Shown here: piece after piece, positions 49,622 through 59,521 of the stretch
Numbering within the stretch: the first letter of the stretch is position 1
Layout of the letters: each line of letters starts with the position of its first letter
Assembly (NCBI GenBank): GCA_013288645.1
Contig: JABDBL010000008.1
Coordinates: 25,454 to 89,453 of the forward strand
Direction: 5' to 3'
DNA length: 64,000 bases
Source: Candidatus Melainabacteria bacterium
GTDB taxonomy: Bacteria; Cyanobacteriota; Vampirovibrionia; Obscuribacterales; Obscuribacteraceae
Made by a program: the position numbers and the translations under genes
The notes under the pieces: model-generated
What the model was told of the DNA's origin: nothing
Database searches by the model: none
What the model saw: the letters and a program-made list of their open reading frames with translations, nothing else

Positions 49622-50218
49622 ATGAAAATAGGCGTCTTAGCTTTACAGGGTGACTTTGCCGAGCATTTACAGGCGCTAGAGCGATGCGCAGTGCAAGGCT
49701 CACCTATAAGAAGGTCATTTCAACTAGAAGACATTGACGGACTGATTATTCCTGGCGGCGAATCGACTACAATTGCCAAATTAACCAATAGTGACAATAC
49801 CATATTTGATACTATCACTAATAAAATAAAATCCGGCATGCCGGTTTACGGCACCTGTATGGGCGCCATATTTCTTGCCAACGAAATCGAAGGCTCAAGC
49901 CAAGGCAGACTTGGCTTAATGTCCATAAAAGTTCGCCGCAACGGTTTTGGTCCACAAAAAGCCAGCTTTGAAAGTTATATTGATATACCCTGCTTAGCAG
50001 AAAATGGTGCCAAAAGCGAACCATTTCATGCCGTATTTATTCGTGCTCCACTTATTCTGTCACACTCACCAGAAGTGAATGTTTTAGCAAAGCTTGATCA
50101 AAGTATAAGCGAAAATATCATCATGGCCAGCCAAAATAATATGTTAGTTAGTACTTTCCATCCAGAACTAACCGGTGATTTACGTATCCATAAGTACTTT
50201 TTATCAATGGTTGAATAG
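49622..50218 (+). CDS. pdxT: Pyridoxal 5'-phosphate synthase glutaminase subunit
   Basis: IGVLALQGDFAEHL, GLIIPGGESTTIAKL, GTCMGAIFLA, STFHPELTGD. Confidence 0.96.
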   Translation: MKIGVLALQGDFAEHLQALERCAVQGSPIRRSFQLEDIDGLIIPGGESTTIAKLTNSDNTIFDTITNKIKSGMPVYGTCMGAIFLANEIEGSSQGRLGLMSIKVRRNGFGPQKASFESYIDIPCLAENGAKSEPFHAVFIRAPLILSHSPEVNVLAKLDQSISENIIMASQNNMLVSTFHPELTGDLRIHKYFLSMVE

Positions 50219-50740
50219 ATCGGTCGTTTGTAGAGATAATTGTTTTATCGGCAGTTGCATAAAATCATCCAACAACTTAAATAGAAATGGACGAAGTGAT
50301 TCTGCGGTCTCTCCATGCCAATGAAATACGCAAAGGGAATCAGGAAGACAATTAGTTAAAGATACATGCTTAGCATCGCCCGTTTTTTCAATATTAAACC
50401 AACCGATTTCCTTATGCTTATTGAGATAAACTCTGGCACCAAAAATGGATGCTATTAATTGTGCCCCCAGGCACATTCCCAGTATCTTTTTGTCAGCTTC
50501 AATTGCTTGCTGGATGAATGCTTTTTCTTGTTTTAGCCAGGGATATTGTGCTTCATCATTTACGCTCATTGGTCCGCCCATAATTACAAGCAAATCAAAG
50601 TCTGACATTTGTGGTAATGTCCACTCTTTATCAAAGAATTTAGTTCTTGTAATAGAGAACTTATTGAGATTAGCCCAGGTTTCTATTGTGCCTGGACCTA
50701 AAAAAGACGCATGCTGCAATATGTGTATTTTTATTTGCAT
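50204..50740 (-). pseudogene. Type 1 glutamine amidotransferase, apparently truncated after HWHGET
   Basis: LVIMGGPMSVNDEAQYPWLKQEKAFIQQAIEADKKILGMCLGAQLIA...VFHWHGE present; no downstream QFHxE catalytic segment; tail overlaps the pdxT 3' end on the other strand. Confidence 0.6.
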
Positions 50741-51023
50741 GGAAAAGCCTTGCTCCCCAACTATCCTTGAATGGACCTTATCTCAATTTATCAATTCAAC
50801 ATTATCAAATTGTACTATCGCTCAGTCACTTTTATTAAATTCATGATGATTTTAAGCAGAGATTTTGAACTTGTCTGATGCAGATTTGTATCTATCTTGT
50901 AGCGCCCTTGTTATGGAAATATGCGCAGACGCAGATAGGACATTCGGTAAACTTGGTATCTAAATAAAATACTCTTTCATAGCGGCAATATGCAAAACCA
51001 AATTTCTAATAACCGTAGTTTAT

Positions 51024-52541
51024 TTATTGCTTTGTCTTTAATTTTCTCTTTGCTAATAGTTCTTCTATGTCTTTATCTATAATGATACTCTCATCGACAC
51101 CGTCATATTTTTTATACATAGATGTGCTGCCGTCCGCTCGCCCAGCGATGACGTGATTGGCAGGCAGATCATAAATATCTACGATTATATCTTTGCCATC
51201 GCCGCGCTTGAGGATGTAACGATATAAGAGATCCTTATTTTCTTTGCGAGCCTGTTCTATCTCTGTTTGCTTAAGCTCGCGATTGAAACTTTCTCTTGTT
51301 TTAAACTTTGCTAATCCATCAGTTGGAGTATAGGCTTTCATCGTGTACCGATCTGAATCTCCTATGTTGCGCCCAATAGTTCTATCTAAATCGCGTAAAT
51401 AAATCGCTTCTAGTTTAAGTGGATTTTGGTGCAAATTATCGAAAGCCCCCAAGCCTAGATCTACTACTTTGCGATGTAAAAAGGGAATATTCAGCGATGC
51501 CTTTATTAGAGCTAATTTGTCTGGATGGGGTAAGGCAATGGTGTCATCTCTATGTTGGAATATTAATACGTGCTGTGCATTGTCATCATTTATTTTATAC
51601 GGATCAACAACATAGCCATCGGGAGGCAAGTGTATTTCGCTAGCATTGGCTTCAGCACTGCTGCCTATGATATAAACATTGGCCATATCGTGAAAGCGAT
51701 CATCACCACAAAGTCTAGTGATCAGATCTCCTCCTTGAGAGCCGCCGACAAATGCTCGGGCACGTGGATCTTTATCGACTGGCGCCAGCTCAGCACATGT
51801 AGCTAACACGCCAGCGACATAATGGCGATCATCATAGGCTATGCCTGTTCGCTCTTTATTTTCCTTCCTGAGCTCTGCTACTACTTCTGGTTTTAAGAAG
51901 CAGCCATCTGCTACCCAGGCGCTAGACTTTATGCCTTTCGCTTTAGATTCAGGACCAATTTCACGTTTTTCGGTAAGCAAGGTGAGCACTGCATATTTTT
52001 CTTTGCCTTCATCAGCCAATTCATGAAAATGGGTTTCCATTAAATAATTTTCTGAAAGCTGATCTTTATTAGATACACCAGGTACAAGCACTAGCAAGCC
52101 CAAATCTTTTCCTTCTGGGATATGTAATAAAGCGGCTCTTTCAATGCTCTCACCTGATTTAGGATCTTTGCCTATCTTCCAAAAAATTTTATAGTCTCCT
52201 TTGGGTAAAGGCTCTCCTTCTTTTAGTTTTACTGCATCACCGGTTTTGATGCCTTCTTTAGTTACTGAAATTTTCATGATCTTAGAAATTTTTTCTGCGC
52301 TGAATAATTCTTCCGCTGGATTACCCACTTTATTGGGCGGTTGGTCAAATCTAGGCATTGCATCAGGCGCTTCTACTGTCTGACGCAAACCACCGAAATT
52401 TCTTCCTTCTTGCAAAAGAGCTAAGCCAGAAAAGATCGGATCATTATTCTCTGTGCTTTCTTCATCAAATTCGTTAGCAGCCGTAAGTTTTGCACCGGCG
52501 CTTGATTGATAGGGGGATTCACTTGTACTATCGCCAGTCAT
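51024..52541 (-). CDS. Alpha/beta hydrolase-like protein, unknown substrate
   Basis: LGLLVLVPGVSNKDQLSENYLMETHFHELADEG; AFVGGSQGGDLITRL nucleophile elbow. Confidence 0.55.
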   Translation of the reverse strand: MTGDSTSESPYQSSAGAKLTAANEFDEESTENNDPIFSGLALLQEGRNFGGLRQTVEAPDAMPRFDQPPNKVGNPAEELFSAEKISKIMKISVTKEGIKTGDAVKLKEGEPLPKGDYKIFWKIGKDPKSGESIERAALLHIPEGKDLGLLVLVPGVSNKDQLSENYLMETHFHELADEGKEKYAVLTLLTEKREIGPESKAKGIKSSAWVADGCFLKPEVVAELRKENKERTGIAYDDRHYVAGVLATCAELAPVDKDPRARAFVGGSQGGDLITRLCGDDRFHDMANVYIIGSSAEANASEIHLPPDGYVVDPYKINDDNAQHVLIFQHRDDTIALPHPDKLALIKASLNIPFLHRKVVDLGLGAFDNLHQNPLKLEAIYLRDLDRTIGRNIGDSDRYTMKAYTPTDGLAKFKTRESFNRELKQTEIEQARKENKDLLYRYILKRGDGKDIIVDIYDLPANHVIAGRADGSTSMYKKYDGVDESIIIDKDIEELLAKRKLKTKQ

Positions 52542-52623
52542 ATCACTCTATTCCGTTGAAATAAACAACAATCATAGGAAAGTTTCGTGAGAATTCTGTG
52601 AGTCCGCTAGCAATTTGTCGGGG

Positions 52624-54006
52624 TTAGACGCTTTGACGTTTCCATTTACCCTGTTGAAACGAAATCACTGTGAATATAGCTGCCAGCACAGAAGATAACG
52701 CCATTGCTATCCAGGTACCGTTTGCGCCAAGGCCGACTATAACAGTCAAATACCAGGCAAGAGATAATCTAAATATGCAATAGCAAATTATGGTTATCAG
52801 CATTGGTATCCGGGTATAGGCAGCCCCTTGCATAGCTCCGGAGAGAATGCACCATATGGTACATGGTTCAGTCCAGGCAATGAAATAAATATAATCGACA
52901 GTCGCCTTAGCTACAGCTGCATTACTACTCATCAAGCTAGCTATATTCGGAGCGAATAAATAAAGCAAGGCTGCAATAAGAGCATTGATTCCCACTCCTG
53001 CATAGACCATTTTCCAGCTTGCTTGCGTTGCTCGTTCAATTTGATTCGCTCCCAAATTTTGCCCGACAATAATCGAAATAGCCGTACTTAAAGCAAACAT
53101 TGGCAAAAAGACAAGCAACTCTTCCAGCCGCCAACCAATTCCCCAGGCAGCTTGATTGATTGCCGGCTGATTAGTAAAAGCAAGAATAGAAAACAGTCCA
53201 AAACTCCCTAATATCAGTGCTATTTCTTGGATACAGCCAGGCACACCTATTTTCATGATTCGCAAAAGCCAATCTTTTGAAATGCCCCAGGCAAAAGAGT
53301 TAACTATATTTAGGCATGCTCTCATTTCGCAGTTTGCTAATTGAAAAAGATTCCAGGCAAAGGAAATAGATCCTGCTAAAATCCAGGATATACCAATGCC
53401 GCCAATTCCCATGTGCATCGGATAAAGGCAAAATAGATAATCGAACAAAATAACAAGCACTGTGCCAAGAATAGTTGTTTCCATTGCGGTGCGAGCATTG
53501 CCAACAGCACGAAATATTGATTGAGTAGTCCATAACAAAGTCGATGGAATATTTGCCACTAGAATAAATTTTAAATATTCCCAACCCTCTTGTTCAACTC
53601 CCGCACTGGCGCCAAGCAAATGCAATAAACCTGTGCAGGTGGGCAGCCCTATACATACAGAAATTATGCTAAAAACACTTCCCCAAATCAGACTCTGCCG
53701 AGCAGCTTCTATAGTATTAACTTTGTCGCGCGCGCCATAATATCTACTTATTAATGCAGTAGCGCCTACTTGCAATGCAATAGTAAACATCATCATAAAA
53801 TAACGAATTTGCCAACCAATGGCCATGGCAGCTTGAGCATTGGCACTGAGCTTTCCAGCAATCCATGTATCAAAAAAGGTGCCTATGCCGAAAGCACACA
53901 TATTGATCATAATTGGCCATGTTAAAACCCAAATAACATTCCAAAGTGGACCTTCAATAATATGAAAGTCTTTTCTGTCTGTGGCGTTGCTTGGTGCAGT
54001 TGACAT
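52624..54006 (-). CDS. MATE family efflux transporter
   Basis: 12-TM pattern; WPIMINMCAFGIGTFFDTWIAGKLSANAQAAMAIGWQIRYFMMMFTIALQVGATALISRYYGA; IIVGQNLGANQIERA. Confidence 0.93.
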   Translation of the reverse strand: MSTAPSNATDRKDFHIIEGPLWNVIWVLTWPIMINMCAFGIGTFFDTWIAGKLSANAQAAMAIGWQIRYFMMMFTIALQVGATALISRYYGARDKVNTIEAARQSLIWGSVFSIISVCIGLPTCTGLLHLLGASAGVEQEGWEYLKFILVANIPSTLLWTTQSIFRAVGNARTAMETTILGTVLVILFDYLFCLYPMHMGIGGIGISWILAGSISFAWNLFQLANCEMRACLNIVNSFAWGISKDWLLRIMKIGVPGCIQEIALILGSFGLFSILAFTNQPAINQAAWGIGWRLEELLVFLPMFALSTAISIIVGQNLGANQIERATQASWKMVYAGVGINALIAALLYLFAPNIASLMSSNAAVAKATVDYIYFIAWTEPCTIWCILSGAMQGAAYTRIPMLITIICYCIFRLSLAWYLTVIVGLGANGTWIAMALSSVLAAIFTVISFQQGKWKRQSV

Positions 54007-54026
54007 AGATTATTTGGATGTAAGTC

Positions 54027-54491
54027 TTATGACAATTCTAAAACGGAAAAACCTTCTATCTGAGCTGCTTCTAGAAGAATAATATCAGCAGCGATAAAAG
54101 CATGTTTTCGAGGGCTGTTACTACACCATGTTAGGGCTGCAGCTAGCTGTAACGCATCGGCGGCGCGAAGTTTGTGCATGCGAAGCAACCTTTCTGCTTG
54201 CTCCCTTAATAAGTCGGTCGGCTGAATCTCGCTCCAACGGTCACGAAGATATTCTAATCGAGCATACGACTGCGCACTTTCTTGAGAGGATATATGTCCT
54301 TCTCTCATAAGTCTGTTCAACGCACTAATTGCTTCAATTGGTGTTGTCCACCAAACTACTTGCTTTCCGTAAGTTCGTGCTATCTGCCTTGCCTTACTAC
54401 TTGTTTTTTGAAAGCAACATAACGGAACAATCGCACTTGTGTCCCAGAATGCGGTAAGCACAGATTGCAATTGCTTTTTCTTTTCAGGCAT
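54027..54491 (-). CDS. PIN-domain (VapC-like) toxin
   Basis: LTAFWDTSAIVPLCC, TPIEAISALNRLMREGHIS, LRAADALQLAAALTW. Confidence 0.85.
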   Translation of the reverse strand: MPEKKKQLQSVLTAFWDTSAIVPLCCFQKTSSKARQIARTYGKQVVWWTTPIEAISALNRLMREGHISSQESAQSYARLEYLRDRWSEIQPTDLLREQAERLLRMHKLRAADALQLAAALTWCSNSPRKHAFIAADIILLEAAQIEGFSVLELS

Positions 54492-54765
54492 CTTCGCGCT
54501 CTGCTACCATAGCATCGTGCAAAGCTTCTGCAGAGATCTGTGGTGCTGGTAATTGCCAGAAATGATCTTCTATTTCTCCTTCACCGAGAAGGATCATTCC
54601 CTGACTAGCTAGTGCAAGTAATTCATCATCCTGGTCACCGTGCCAGGGAATGATCCTTGCCACTGGGACATCTCGATCCCTCACAATAATTTCTTCTCCA
54701 GTCCGTACTTTTCTCAAATACAGGCTGAGATTGTTTTTAAGTTCTGCTATATTTATTGCTTTCAT
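54484..54765 (-). CDS. Phd/YefM-family antitoxin
   Basis: MKAINIAELKNNLSLYLRKVRTGEEIIVRDRDVPVARIIPW; 8-nt overlap with the PIN gene. Confidence 0.88.
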   Translation of the reverse strand: MKAINIAELKNNLSLYLRKVRTGEEIIVRDRDVPVARIIPWHGDQDDELLALASQGMILLGEGEIEDHFWQLPAPQISAEALHDAMVAEREDA

Positions 54766-54793
54766 AATGTGACCATGATAGCCATGAGTATAA

Positions 54794-54806
54794 AGCTATT
54801 ATAGCT
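54794..54806. promoter_or_regulatory. Palindrome upstream of the Phd/PIN operon, candidate operator
   Basis: agctat-t-atagct, 28 bp upstream of the antitoxin start. Confidence 0.4.
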
Positions 54807-54842
54807 CAAATTAGCAAATCAGGCAAATACGTGAGACAAAGA

Positions 54843-55289
54843 CTATGAATCTTCCAATAAGCACAACTCAACTCCAGCTTCTTTAAATTGCTGTGTGGCT
54901 AATTCAAATTCTTCTACCCAGCGCGGATTCTTACTATAAGGAGCAACTTCTCGTGTTATACCGGCTTGAATAACCATAGCTGCACAAGCGGCGCAAGACA
55001 TAAAAGGCCAGGTATAAATAGTGCAATTGTCCAAGGGACGAGCAGCAAATAGAATGGCGTTTCTTTCACAATGCAAAAACATCTTGTATTTAATTTCTCT
55101 ATTATCTAGGCGTTCGGCTAAGTCTTCTACACCTTGGGCTAAACCGTTATAGCCAACCGATACGATACGCCGCTTATGATCGACTATCACAGCGCCAGTT
55201 TGTGTACTGGGATCTTTTGACCAGCTAGCTATATGCTTAGCTAATTCAAGAAAGCGCTTATCCCATTTTTCTTTATCTTCGTTTGTCAT
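54843..55289 (-). CDS. dCMP/cytidine deaminase-like protein
   Basis: HCERNAILFAARPLDNCTIYTWPFMSCAACAAMVIQAGI zinc-binding motif. Confidence 0.88.
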   Translation of the reverse strand: MTNEDKEKWDKRFLELAKHIASWSKDPSTQTGAVIVDHKRRIVSVGYNGLAQGVEDLAERLDNREIKYKMFLHCERNAILFAARPLDNCTIYTWPFMSCAACAAMVIQAGITREVAPYSKNPRWVEEFELATQQFKEAGVELCLLEDS

Positions 55290-55314
55290 TTTTGCTTTAC
55301 TACAATAATCAAAG

Positions 55315-55935
55315 TTATCTGGCTAATTGTAACCAATTTTCTCTGGCGGGCAAAGCTGGTGAGCCTGAAGCGCATAGAAGGCAGTCAGCGGGTTCCCAGA
55401 TATTTACTTCTTGTTCTATCAAAGAAATAATTAGCCTGTCAGTAAAAGTTTGCTTACCACTAAGGTTAGCTATTACAGCAATCGTATCAAGAACTTTTGC
55501 TCCTTTGTTCGATGCTGCATTGATTACTTTTTTAATGCTTGTTCCACTAATTATGTCATCTGCGCAAAGTAATGCTGTTTCGTCTACCTTCAGATCAAGG
55601 TGGATTTCAGGCTTTTGCACAGACTGTATATAGCCGAATTTGCAGTTAAATAATTCAGCCAAACAAAGACCAATATGCAGACCAAACGGTGGATATGTTA
55701 GCACCCAGTCCGGATTAATTGTCATTTTCTTATTTACTATGTTGAATAAAGATCGAGATATTTCTCGTATTAAAGACTGATTATGTGCCAAATAATCACT
55801 GTTGATATAAAAATCAGAATGATTATTGTTTAGAGAGAATATTGCATGAGGTCCGTATCCCGGATATGTCCAAGTTACCTTGTGTTCTAATAATATCTTG
55901 TGCCAATCAATCATTGTCATGGTTTTCTTGTACAT
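55315..55935 (-). CDS. Phosphoribosyltransferase (orotate PRTase-like)
   Basis: FSLNNNHSDFYINSDYL and PRPP-loop-like ALLCADDIISGTSIKKVI. Confidence 0.65.
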   Translation of the reverse strand: MYKKTMTMIDWHKILLEHKVTWTYPGYGPHAIFSLNNNHSDFYINSDYLAHNQSLIREISRSLFNIVNKKMTINPDWVLTYPPFGLHIGLCLAELFNCKFGYIQSVQKPEIHLDLKVDETALLCADDIISGTSIKKVINAASNKGAKVLDTIAVIANLSGKQTFTDRLIISLIEQEVNIWEPADCLLCASGSPALPARENWLQLAR

Positions 55936-55960
55936 CGTTATATTATATGCAATATTGAAA

Positions 55961-56344
55961 TTAGTTGTCTTGGCTCTCCTTAGGTTTTAGCGTTGGACTA
56001 TCAACTGCATTTTTTGCAGAATCTTCCTTGCGATGCAAGATCACACCATGAACCGACCACCATACGGGTGGTAAACAATATTTACAGGGGGCAAAATGGG
56101 CCTCGATTGCTTCTTTGCGGAAGTGGAATCGAACTAGGTGAGACTTGCTAATACACATACCGAAAGGGCAGCTTGGTCGATGGAATTTGTGAGAAAAGCT
56201 ATTACCGTAGTACTTGTATGGTAATGGCTCTTCTATTGGCTGCAAAAGCTCTTGGGCTGAAATAGTTCGACTAAATTCAAACCAAGCTAATAGCGCGATC
56301 ACTAAAGCAGCAATGTAGCGATGAAAATTTTCAAAACATCTCAT
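55961..56344 (-). CDS. Secreted protein with an Ada-type Cys-rich zinc-binding-like motif
   Basis: Hydrophobic N-terminus; KFHRPSCPFGMCISKSHLVRFHFRKEAIEAHFAPCKYCLPP resembles 'yH.psCp.a..i...nr..F.s.eeAi.aGyrPCk.C.P'. Confidence 0.5.
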   Translation of the reverse strand: MRCFENFHRYIAALVIALLAWFEFSRTISAQELLQPIEEPLPYKYYGNSFSHKFHRPSCPFGMCISKSHLVRFHFRKEAIEAHFAPCKYCLPPVWWSVHGVILHRKEDSAKNAVDSPTLKPKESQDN

Positions 56345-56430
56345 GTAGGAGCTTTATCAGAAGAAACATTTTACTAAACGCAATTGCTAGTAAAAAAGTT
56401 CAAATCTTAAGGCTAAGAGTTATTACTGAA

Positions 56431-56811
56431 TTAACTAAAGGTATGTCTGCCGGCAGTAACTAGTTCTTTATCAAAAGTTCTTAAGCGCATGCGATCTTCT
56501 ACCCCAATTATCCAATCTGATAGAAGTTCAAGATGTCCTCTTCCACGCTTTCCTAGGCGGCTTCTATGAACCTTAAGTTGTCGATAATACTTAAGCAATA
56601 CAGTAAATAGTCTAAACAAAGCTTCACTCTGACTAGTACCGTAACAGTGTAAACCAAGCTCAGGCACACAAGCAATTGTTTTTTTACCCACGGTCCATAA
56701 CTTAGCTGACATGTTGCCATTGCTCCAAGGCAATGAAACAACTTTAACTTCACTAGATTCATTTGATTTCATCAAGTGCCTCTCCAACAGGTCGTCGACA
56801 CTTAGTGGCAT
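56431..56811 (-). CDS. Hypothetical protein, possibly HicB-like fold
   Basis: TIACVPELGLHCYGTSQSEALFRLFTVLLKYY resembles a HicB N-terminal pattern; weak. Confidence 0.35.
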   Translation of the reverse strand: MPLSVDDLLERHLMKSNESSEVKVVSLPWSNGNMSAKLWTVGKKTIACVPELGLHCYGTSQSEALFRLFTVLLKYYRQLKVHRSRLGKRGRGHLELLSDWIIGVEDRMRLRTFDKELVTAGRHTFS

Positions 56812-56916
56812 TCCTTCAACCAGTATAGCTCTTTAATCCGGCGCGTCTAGAGATAGACGCATAATTAGTAATTGATTTCTGATAATAATCATAAATAGTG
56901 ATTTTCCTCATCAATA

Positions 56917-57864
56917 CTATCGATGCAAAAGGTAGTCTGGCAACATTTTTGTTGACTTATCCATTGTATTTGTAAAGGAGTGAGTTTCGTCTATTAGAAT
57001 CCAGTTAATAAAAGGACGAGTTCTAAACCAAATCATTTGTTTTCTAGCTAACTGAAAATTGTTCCTTATACATTGTGTGCAAGCTTCATCCAGAGATTCG
57101 CTGCCGTTTATATGTGGAATAAATTCCTTATAGTTAATAGAGTTGCTTAATACAGCTTGGTAATTTGAGTTTGGCCAAAGCTTTGTAACCTCTTCAAGTA
57201 AACCCGCCTGCAAATGCTTATTAAGCCGCTCAGTGAGGATTTTCTTGTGTAAGTCTCTATCATTCCAGTTTAACCCTATCCAGGTTGTCTGGAAAGGAGA
57301 TTCAACTTGTGTGGCTAATTGGGAAAAGGGTTTACCACTAATAATAGACACTTCAAGTGCTCTAATAATCCGTCTAAGATCGTTAACGTTTAATCGTGCA
57401 GCTGAAACTGGATCTATTTCGGCCAGTCTAGAGTGAAGCTCTTCATTACCTTTTTGCTTTGCTAATTCATCTAATTGCGCTCTTAATTCGGTCTGCGGTT
57501 TAACGGTAGGAATTTGTATTCCTTCCAATAAGGCTCGTGCGTATAGTCCAGTCCCACCACATAATATGGGTAATTTGCCTTGGGCACTTATTGTGTTAAT
57601 GGCTTCTTTAGCTATTTCTATATATTCAGCAACGGTAAAAAACCTAGTTGGTTCTAACAAATCTAAGGCATGGTGCTTAACTTCAATTTGTTGTTCAACT
57701 GAAGGTTTGGCAGTGCCAATATCCATCTTTTTATAAATTGTGCGTGAGTCTAAAGCGACAATTTCGCCATTAAACTGTTTAGCCAATTCAATGCTTAAAT
57801 CTGTTTTGCCTGTGCCCGTAGGTCCAATGATTGCTACGACAGCAGTTTTATTTTTGGAAGTCAT
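56917..57864 (-). CDS. miaA: tRNA dimethylallyltransferase
   Basis: IIGPTGTGKTDLSIELAKQFNGEIVALDSRTIYKKMDIGTAKPS; LCGGTGLYARALLEG; RRIIRALEV. Confidence 0.96.
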   Translation of the reverse strand: MTSKNKTAVVAIIGPTGTGKTDLSIELAKQFNGEIVALDSRTIYKKMDIGTAKPSVEQQIEVKHHALDLLEPTRFFTVAEYIEIAKEAINTISAQGKLPILCGGTGLYARALLEGIQIPTVKPQTELRAQLDELAKQKGNEELHSRLAEIDPVSAARLNVNDLRRIIRALEVSIISGKPFSQLATQVESPFQTTWIGLNWNDRDLHKKILTERLNKHLQAGLLEEVTKLWPNSNYQAVLSNSINYKEFIPHINGSESLDEACTQCIRNNFQLARKQMIWFRTRPFINWILIDETHSFTNTMDKSTKMLPDYLLHR

Positions 57865-57879
57865 AGGAAGGTCTTTATT

Positions 57880-58482
57880 TTAAAAGAAACCTTCGCTTAG
57901 CATTACGCCAGCAAAGATCATACAAATAAAATATGCAAAAAATAGGCAAGGTGGCAAAATTAGAATTATACCAAGAGTTTTAAATCGTCCTAACTTAAGC
58001 ACGGAATCGAAAGCAAAAAGCTGCAGCAGCAAAAACCAAATCGACAGGCACCACGAAAGTACATCACCAAACTCAGTGGCATTAGAGAAACAAGTTGTGA
58101 TTGCTTTGAATACTAGAGGAACGAAGGCCCAACCCGTGACTAAATAACACGAACATATAGATGTTGGTTGTTTTAAGAAAGCAGCAAGCAGACGTAAAAA
58201 TAAACCAAGTACAAACCAAAAAAACATCTTTCCTACTAGTGAACCAAACATATTGAAGCCGATATTAGGAACAGTAATTGAAGATGGATTAGCGTCTGCC
58301 AATGCAGATAGAGTAACGATCAATATTGGGACTACCAGTGATGATAATCTAGTAGGATATTCAGTGCTCAGTACGTTAAAGGTCCGAATAGGGCTCATTA
58401 ACATGCCGTAGAAAACATCAATACCAGAGTTTAGGACTATAGGTTGTCTTTGTTCATTTGTATCGGCGGAATTTTCGATCAT
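57880..58482 (-). CDS. Yip1-like membrane protein
   Basis: FYGMLMSPIRTFNVLS followed by several TM helices. Confidence 0.55.
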   Translation of the reverse strand: MIENSADTNEQRQPIVLNSGIDVFYGMLMSPIRTFNVLSTEYPTRLSSLVVPILIVTLSALADANPSSITVPNIGFNMFGSLVGKMFFWFVLGLFLRLLAAFLKQPTSICSCYLVTGWAFVPLVFKAITTCFSNATEFGDVLSWCLSIWFLLLQLFAFDSVLKLGRFKTLGIILILPPCLFFAYFICMIFAGVMLSEGFF

Positions 58483-58492
58483 CGCTATGTCC

Positions 58493-59515
58493 TTAGGGCA
58501 TTAGCCACAAAGGCTGATGAGAATACTTGGATTTCAAAGATTCGGGGACTAAAGCACTGAATCCTATCTGATCATAAGAAGCCGATTGGACAAAAGGCAG
58601 ATTCTCTCCGCCAATAACAGATTCTAGAAAGGCAGCTAGGTGACTGCGAGGACTGGCTTCTTTGACTGGAAGTTTTGCTTTATTGCCATAACGTTCTTTG
58701 CAAATGTCTTGTAAAAGATCAACCGCCATAGTGTAACCGCCTAACTTATCCACGAGATTTAGTTTTAAAGCTTGACGACCAGAATAAATTCGGCCGTCAG
58801 CGATTTTACGTACAGCCTCAATGGGTATCTTACGTCCTTGAGAAATTTCACTAGTGAATTGGTCGTAAGCGTCCAATATAAGACCTTGCAATATCGATTT
58901 TTCTTCTACTGTCATTGCTCTGTAGGGAGAACCAATGTCTTTAAATTGACCGGACTTTATTACTTGCGGTTGTAGTCCCAATTTATCGCCCAGTCCTTTA
59001 AAATTGACGGTAGACATAATCACACCTATCGAGCCAGTTATTGTGCCAGAGTCAGCAACGATTTTGTCAGCATTGCAAGAAACATAATAACCACCTGAGG
59101 CTGCAACATCTCCCATCGAGACAACAATAGGCTTTTTCTCCTCTTTTAAAGTTTTGATTTCGTCTGCGATTTCTTGACTGGTTGGTACAGTCCCACCAGG
59201 ACTATCAACCCTAAAGAGCACTCCTTTTATATGATCGTTCTTAACTGCTTTACGCAATTGTTTTAACACTGCTCCAGCAGTATTCTTTTTTGAAAATAAT
59301 GATGAATCATCTTCATCATCAACAATGATTCCTGATAAGCGGATTACCGATATATGATCATAATCAATGTAGCTTGATAAAGATTCTGATTTATTAGATG
59401 CAACTTGGCTGTCTTCATTAGAGCTTCTTTTAGCGGCACCCAAAATACTAACTGGAATAGCTACCAGACAAAGAATCAAGATTGCAATAGAAAGCCAACG
59501 CTGATTAATTTGCAT
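58493..59515 (-). CDS. sppA: Signal peptide peptidase SppA (S49)
   Basis: VLFRVDSPGGTVPTSQEIADEIKTLKEEKKPIVVSMGDVAASGGYYVSCNADKIVADSGTITGSIGVIM. Confidence 0.95.
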   Translation of the reverse strand: MQINQRWLSIAILILCLVAIPVSILGAAKRSSNEDSQVASNKSESLSSYIDYDHISVIRLSGIIVDDEDDSSLFSKKNTAGAVLKQLRKAVKNDHIKGVLFRVDSPGGTVPTSQEIADEIKTLKEEKKPIVVSMGDVAASGGYYVSCNADKIVADSGTITGSIGVIMSTVNFKGLGDKLGLQPQVIKSGQFKDIGSPYRAMTVEEKSILQGLILDAYDQFTSEISQGRKIPIEAVRKIADGRIYSGRQALKLNLVDKLGGYTMAVDLLQDICKERYGNKAKLPVKEASPRSHLAAFLESVIGGENLPFVQSASYDQIGFSALVPESLKSKYSHQPLWLMP

Positions 59516-59521
59516 ATGTTC

